A stretch of DNA of 64,000 nt from Myotis daubentonii (taxonomy: Eukaryota; Chordata; Mammalia; Chiroptera; Vespertilionidae): contig NC_081841.1 in the NCBI RefSeq assembly GCF_963259705.1, positions 94,410,559 to 94,474,558 on the forward strand. Reading direction: 5' to 3'. The notes under the pieces were generated by a model that ran no database searches, was not told the origin of the DNA, and worked only from the letters and a program-made list of their open reading frames with translations. Shown piece by piece: positions 59,403 through 64,000 of the stretch (position 1 is its first letter; every line of letters begins with the position of its first letter). The translations under genes and the position numbers were made by a program.

Positions 59403-59529
59403 CACACACACATATCTCTTCCCCATCCGATCCCCAAGTCTCTTATTCTTTCGCCAGCCGGTAGATGTGGTGTTGAGCCCCATGCTCGCTGGCTGACACC
59501 TCAAAGACATGCAATGCACAGCAAAGTCT
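59403..59529 (-). pseudogene. Partial, broken copy of the TEAD4 last exon and 3' UTR
   Basis: The segment aligns nearly base for base with about 61375-61507: the last 85 or so bases of the TEAD4 last exon, its stop codon and about 40 bases of 3' UTR, in the same orientation. Visible differences in the exon part are one 2-bp deletion (GCATATGTC to GCATGTC), which shifts the frame to a stop within two codons, one silent change in the Phe codon and one Val-to-Ala change in VKE. The copy starts inside the exon, lacks the previous exon and has no poly(A) tail, so a DNA-level duplication is more likely than retroposition. Both copies end in a CA repeat on the UTR side. It lies past the predicted TEAD4 poly(A) site. 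Confidence 0.85.
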
Positions 59530-59599
59530 GAGGATCAGATTAGCCAGTTTTCCAATCTGACTCCTTTGACCGAAAGCTCCTACTATTAACAAAGTATAT

Positions 59600-59805
59600 G
59601 TATCACACACATTTATGTGCTTGACACTATGCTAGGCTCTCTACATAAACGAGGTAGGTACTGTTATTAGACCCATTTTACAGTTGGGGAAACTGAGGCA
59701 CAGTGAAATTAAGGAATTTTCCCCAAGTCACAGGGCTAGGCAATAGCTAAACGCCAGGATTCCAATCCTAGTGGTCTGACGCTTGCTCCTAACCACCACT
59801 CTGTA
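59600..59805 (-). repeat. MIR-type SINE
   Basis: 'gacactatgctaggctct ... acccattttacagttggggaaactgaggca' is a well-kept reverse MIR. Confidence 0.78.
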
Positions 59806-60032
59806 CCCCTCCTAGACACTGTCTTCCTCATTTGTGTATTAATATATATTATCTTCCCGAGTGAGCGTGGGGCACAGTAAACACCTGTAGGCAAGTTGAA
59901 TCCCAGGCACCTGGGATTGTGGTTCCCACTAGGGATGATACCAAAGAGCCACTAGATGGCAGCAAAGAGCAAGGCCTAAGCCTCCCTGAGGGAGGTGAGT
60001 GATAAGCTAATTATCATAACATTTGTTTAGAG

Positions 60033-60235
60033 CAGGGGTCCTCAAACTTTTTAAACAGGGGGCCAGTTCACTGTCCCTCAGACCGTTGGAGGGCCGGACT
60101 ATAGTTTAAAAAAAAGCTATGAACAAATTCCTATGCACACTGCACATATCTTATTTTGAAGTAAAAAAACAAAACGGGAACAAATACAATATTTGTATTT
60201 GCATGTGGCCCGTGGCCGTAGTTTGAGGACCCCTG
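60033..60235. mobile_element. hAT MITE, 203 bp
   Basis: CAGGGGTCCTCAAACT start and AGTTTGAGGACCCCTG end form inverted termini. Perfect 8-bp duplication GTTTAGAG at 60025-60032 and 60236-60243. Confidence 0.94.
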
Positions 60236-60244
60236 GTTTAGAGC

Positions 60245-60420
60245 ATCTTGCACCAGGCACTTTGTAGACATTCTCTCTCCTCCTCCCTAAGGCCTTCTAA
60301 TGTGGGTGCTATTGCCTGCCCCCTTTACAGGCTCAGAAAGGTGGAGACATCTGCCCAAAGTCGGGCAACTAGGAATACTAGGATGAAGCCAGGACTGCTG
60401 AAACCCAAAGCTGGCCTGTT
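60245..60420 (-). repeat. MIR-type SINE
   Basis: 'caccaggcactttgtagacat ... cctttacaggctcagaaaggtgg' in reverse orientation. Confidence 0.65.
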
Positions 60421-61239
60421 AGCAGGAAATAAACAGGTGGTTGCCTCTAGACGCAGCGTTGGTTCCACACCCTTCTCCAGCCCCGAGGAGCACAGAAACT
60501 ACAGTTTGGGGAGGGAGTGGATGCCTGGGCTGGCCCTGAGGTGGTCACCACCCGACAGGCATCTTGGCTGGGAGGGAGGTAAGACTCACCAGTCAGAACT
60601 GGATGGTCTCAGAGACCACTGGGTCACCACAGACCTCTGAACAACTTTCTTGGCCTTCGCCACCAAAAAGGGTGCTGCAAGACGCCAGCCTCTGCACAAC
60701 TCGGCAGTCTGCTTCAGCACTGCCCCTCCTGTCGTCCATCTCGGGCTCCTCTGATCTGGAGCTAGTCCCCTCAACAAGCCAGCAGGGCCATGGGATCCAC
60801 AACCACCAGAGATGAATAAAAATAAACGGCTCAGTGTCCCCTTCCAGCAACTCAGTCACCTCCACACCTAAAACCCACGCCTGGGTTGGACGGGCCTCCG
60901 TAAGCTGCGCCGCGGCAGTGGCAGCAGAGGTGCCAGGCAGAGCAGCTGCAGCACGCTCGGGGAGCCGCGGTGCACACTTGAGCACGCACAGAACGGGAGC
61001 CCACGCGCCTATCCTCAGGCCTCCCAGCGTGGCCAGCAGCAGTGTGCAGGGGCTCCAGGCAGCAGAGGGACCATCCAGCTTGACCTTCAGCGTCTGGCGA
61101 TATTCCTGGCCGAGTCCACTGGAGCAATGGCTTCAGAACTGCCCATGATGAATCTCTGGGGCTGCTTCCGGCCCGCTTCCCAGACTGCCCCCCTTCTCCC
61201 ACAGTCCCTCCCAGGGCTCCTACAGCCAGGTGGGGTCCT
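60421..61239. other. Intergenic, nothing recognised
   Basis: GC-rich sequence just past the TEAD4 poly(A) signal; no exon is evident. Confidence 0.5.
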
Positions 61240-61418
61240 CTGAAAATACACATCTTGGGTTTATTTGGGGTTGGGCACTGCAGGTTGAGGCACAGTTTGT
61301 TCCTGGGTAGGAAGGGTCAGCTTTCTTGGCACTTCAAGGGGCTGTCCCTGCAGGTCCCCACCCCATGTCCCTACACACACACACACATCTCTTCCCCCGT
61401 CCCTGCTCCCCAAGTCTC
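61240..61418 (-). other. TEAD4: TEAD4 3' UTR (predicted)
   Basis: This is the sequence between the TEAD4 stop codon and the first canonical poly(A) signal. It includes a short (AC)n run at about 61374-61386. Its extent is inferred from the signal at 61265-61260; a longer 3' UTR that ignores this signal cannot be ruled out. Confidence 0.6.
61260..61265 (-). terminator. Poly(A) signal AATAAA for TEAD4
   Basis: The minus strand reads AATAAA here, about 155 bases after the stop codon. A GT-rich stretch (AAGATGTGTATTTTC) follows, as expected for the downstream element. Cleavage would fall near 61240. Confidence 0.6.
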
Positions 61419-61532
61419 TTATTCTTTCACCAGCCGGTAGATGTGGTGTTGAGCCCCATGCTCGCTGGCTGACACCTCGAAGACATATGCAATGCACAGC
61501 AAAGTCTCCTGTGTGTCTCTGTTGGTGACCAC
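61419..61532 (-). CDS. TEAD4: TEAD4 last coding exon with stop codon
   Basis: The exon encodes 37 residues, from VVTNRD to IYRLVKE, followed by TAA at 61421-61419. The acceptor is CTCACCCACAG|GTGGTC, phase 0. The end [16 protein letters not shown] plus terminal VKE fits TEAD4; TEAD1 and TEAD3 end in VKD, TEAD2 in VRD, and each has other changes around CIAYVFEVS. The tyrosine of HHIYRLVKE (codon 61439-61437) corresponds to the YAP-contacting tyrosine whose TEAD1 counterpart, Y421, is mutated in Sveinsson chorioretinal atrophy. The exon is intact, in contrast to its partial copy at 59403-59529. Counting back from the usual 434-residue human protein, the three exons here cover about the last third of the protein. 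Confidence 0.95.
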   Translation of the reverse strand: MVTNRDTQETLLCIAYVFEVSASEHGAQHHIYRLVKE

Positions 61533-61637
61533 CTGTGGGTGAGAGAAAAGGTGAGGGGTTAAGGCCCCAGAAGAGGGCATGCCTTTTGCTGGGCCCTCTG
61601 CCCCACCCCTGCAGCGCCCCCAGCCCTGCCCCCACAC

Positions 61638-61790
61638 CTGCAGGATGGTGAAGTTCTCCAGCACGCTGTTCATCATGTACTTCTCGGGCAAGTGCTTCAG
61701 CTTGTGGATGAAGTTGATCATGTACTCACAGAGCGGGGACCGGTGGATGCGGTAGGAGTAGTGGCCGTTTTCGTAGCGGGCATACTCTGT
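61638..61790 (-). CDS. TEAD4: TEAD4 coding exon, second from last
   Basis: The exon encodes 51 residues, from [10 protein letters not shown] to ENFTILQ. It contains the [20 protein letters not shown] stretch, which forms helices and strands of the immunoglobulin-like YAP-binding fold. The acceptor is CCTGCAG|ACAGAG and the donor ATCCTGCAG|GTGTGG, both phase 0, so it joins the neighbouring exons in frame. The intron to the last exon is only 105 bp and GC-rich. No frameshift or stop is seen, and the residues match the highly conserved TEAD family pattern. It could be confused with TEAD1-3 on this exon alone; the last exon decides for TEAD4. Confidence 0.96.
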
Positions 61791-62155
61791 CTGCAGGACC
61801 AGGGGACAGCAGGGCTTAGGTTCTCTTTTGACCACATTCAGCCCAGGCCCAGCTGCTTGGGGAAGCTCCAGGACCCACTGACTCTTAAGTGGAAGAAAAG
61901 GCAGAAGGCCTAGAGGCTCCTGAGATCAGCGCCTCCCTCCTCCCTCAGTAACAGAGGTTCGAGTGGCAGCCAAGGGGCCATCCACCTTGAGCCCCGATGC
62001 TCAGAAGGTGAGCACTGGAGGAGGAGCGCTTCAAGACCGAGTAGTGGCAATAGGCAAGACAGGATAAATGACGACTCAGTCCTGACCACACACTAAAATA
62101 ACATGGGGAAGGGTGCACAGGAATCCTTGTGGCCATGGAACTGTCATGTATTTGT

Positions 62156-62190
<35 letters not shown>

Positions 62191-62701
62191 CACACAAATA
62201 CCGATGAAATCTGAATCAGATTATAAGTGGCATCAATGTCAATTCCTGGTTGCCAATAGTTATGCCAAATACTGCCCTCAGGGGAACTGGGTGAAGGGTA
62301 CATGGAATTACAATTGCTTGAGTGTCCACAATTATTTCAAAACAAAAATATAATTTAAAATAAATAACTTAAAGTGCTTCTTACAAACAGCTACTACCCA
62401 GATTCCACCCTGGAGGTTCTGGGGTAAGTGTTGTGAAGTGGGGCTTATGCACTGGTACGTTTCAAAAGCTCCAGTGATCTAAGTGCAGCCAGGAGTGAGA
62501 ACACTGGGAAGGGAGTGCCTCCTCCCTAGTACCAGCCCGGCATCTGGTGGTGATTAACATGAGGAGGGTTATCAATAACTAAGAGACAGTGAGGGTAAGG
62601 CTTCATTAGTTCAGACAAATTTGGGGAAAGCAGAGGGCATGAATGAAGACCAACCTGAAACAGCTTAAAGGTCTGGTTTAACAGTGCAAGGGTACTCCTA
62701 C
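61791..62701 (-). other. TEAD4: TEAD4 intron with (CA)n
   Basis: This 911-bp intron separates the second- and third-from-last coding exons. A CA microsatellite lies at about 62155-62196; no SINE is present. Confidence 0.85.
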
Positions 62702-62842
62702 CTCCACTTTCTCTACCACCTGCTTGCCGAACGAGCAGACCTTGGTGGAGCAGGTGATTATCATGTTCTCGGGACTCTCGTACTGGCTGGAGACCCCGTA
62801 GAAGGAGCTGCCTTCGTCCTCCATGTTGGTGTTGAGGTCTGC
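62702..62842 (-). CDS. TEAD4: TEAD4 coding exon, third from last
   Basis: This exon encodes 47 residues, from ADLNTN to QVVEKVE, of the C-terminal YAP/TAZ-binding domain of a TEA-domain transcription factor. TEAD proteins bind DNA through an N-terminal TEA domain (not in this window) and recruit YAP or TAZ as the nuclear output of Hippo signalling. The motif [18 protein letters not shown] is visible; the Cys of KVCSFGK is the conserved, autopalmitoylated cysteine of the family's central lipid pocket. The acceptor on the minus strand reads CCTCCAG|GCAGAC and the donor GTGGAG|GTAGGA. Both junctions are phase 0 and the frame is open. The next exon follows after an intron of about 0.9 kb. The upstream exon, expected to end in a KFW-like motif, is not in the remaining 1.1 kb, so the gene runs off the right edge. 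Paralogue choice rests mainly on the last exon. Confidence 0.95.
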
Positions 62843-64000
62843 CTGGAGGCATGGGAAAGCCAAGAAGCAGACAGATAAGTCAGCAGGCACATGATCGGGG
62901 CGGAGACATGGAGACCTCTGGGGCCCCAGTCCAGGTTCTAGGGCCAGGAAGCAACCAGGAGGCTTTAAATGAAACCTGGACAGTAGGAGGCTGGAACACT
63001 TCCATCTTTCTTCACTTGCAGGCCTGGCATAAGATCAGGTTCTGCTGCCTAAACAACAGAGAAAAACACTGGAACCTGCATTAGTTACAAGGCAGAAACA
63101 TGGACCATGCCTGAGAAAAGAACCGGCAGGAAGCTCAAGTGCCTGGGAAAGGCAGGCACCTGAATGGGGGCGGGGGGGGGGGGGGGTTGGGAGGGGAGCA
63201 CGAGGGGTCAGGGGGGCATCCGAGGGGCCATGCCAGGACATAAAATGATGCCTCTCAGACTTTAGCCACTGCTGGCATCCCTTTGATTAAGGCTACATTC
63301 ATATACCACCTACCACAGGTCCTACTTATGCCCCTAATGGTTTCTTTTAAATCAACTCACTCTTATTCCCTAACTCCATTCTTAGCAATATAGTCATGAA
63401 ATCAGGGATCCTATTTTTCTAATATACATGAAAATAATTGCATATTTTTAAAAAAATGCTTATTCATATGCCACCTAAAAAAACACTATGCAACCCTCTT
63501 AGGCTCTTCAGACTATACAAAGGTAGCACTGCCCCAGCACCCCCTAAGTGATCTGGACATGTCCCTCATCGGCCCCTGCTGGCAAGATCTGTTCAGTTGG
63601 CCTTGCCCCTTCCAGATGGTAAGCACCCTGGAGGCAAGAACTAAGATCTCCCCAGGGCTAGGGCAGAGGATGGGCCTTCAATAAGTCACGTGTGACTGTT
63701 CCACCCCTCGCCTCTGGGTGGCGCCGGGTGAGAAGAGAGAGGTCCCTTCATCCCAAGGAGGGACCTGTAATCTCCTGTTTATGAGGGGAGTCCTCTCAGC
63801 TCCAGCTCTGCCCCCAATTCAAATACACACCAGGGCTTCTGCACCAACTCCTCACTCACCTGACCTTCCAACCAGTCACCGTTTATCCTGCCCAGCCCAG
63901 CATAGGGAGAGCAGTGGGAGACCAGAGAGGCCGAAACACTGTCTCTGCTCTCAAAGAACTGAAACTTGTGGGAGAGCAAGTAGAATAAGTGAGCTGGTTG
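62843..64000 (-). other. TEAD4: TEAD4 intron, running off the window
   Basis: No upstream coding exon is found here. A G-rich tract at about 63167-63186 is the only standout. Confidence 0.75.

Noticed and set aside
59403..59529. Processed TEAD4 pseudogene
   Set aside because: No upstream exon is joined, there is no poly(A) tail and no target duplication; DNA-level duplication fits better.
61419..61835. A single 138-residue protein
   Set aside because: The frame happens to read through the 105-bp intron; splice sites and the TEAD family alignment show two exons.

Overview
This window is vertebrate nuclear DNA from an insectivorous bat, most likely of the family Vespertilionidae. About thirty copies of a tRNA-derived SINE of the Ves type are present (A-box-like TGGCTCAGTGG, B-box-like GGTTCGATTCC, CT-rich middle, A-rich tail). 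They sit among non-autonomous Helitrons of the HeliBat type, several short hAT transposons with 8-bp target duplications, and two SPIN-like hAT elements. Helitrons and young hAT elements together with Ves SINEs are the known signature of vesper bats. Older mammalian repeats (MIR, L2, L1, HAL1-like) fill much of the rest. There are no bacterial-style operons, CRISPR arrays or phage genes.

Only one protein-coding gene is certain. At the right edge, on the minus strand, lie the last three coding exons of TEAD4 (62842-62702, 61790-61638, 61532-61419). They encode 135 residues of the C-terminal YAP/TAZ-binding domain and end in the TEAD4-specific C-terminus. Splice sites, reading phase, stop codon and a poly(A) signal at 61265-61260 all agree. 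About 1.9 kb beyond the stop, 59403-59529 is a second, broken copy of the end of the last exon plus the start of the 3' UTR.

At about 37.0-38.2 kb there is a strong CpG island with a GC-box-rich tandem repeat and, on the minus strand, a consensus splice donor at 37318/37317. In human the gene downstream of TEAD4 on the same strand is TSPAN9, so this is probably the promoter and non-coding first exon of TSPAN9, and 1-37,300 would be its long first intron. That is inference from gene order: no TSPAN9 coding exon is visible.

The rest is a dense record of transposition. The best structured part is 17.1-21.5 kb, where one HAL1-like LINE copy is split by four SINEs and three Helitrons, two of the Helitrons head to tail, with an hAT element just upstream. 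Other nests are at 1.6-2.1, 3.8-4.5, 8.9-9.4, 13.2-13.7, 32.3-33.0, 41.8-42.3 and 47.0-47.7 kb. Target-site duplications give the order of insertion in many of them. I found no sign of a previously undescribed gene system; the most useful observations are the TEAD4 exon duplication, the putative TSPAN9 promoter, the SPIN copies and the nested transposons.
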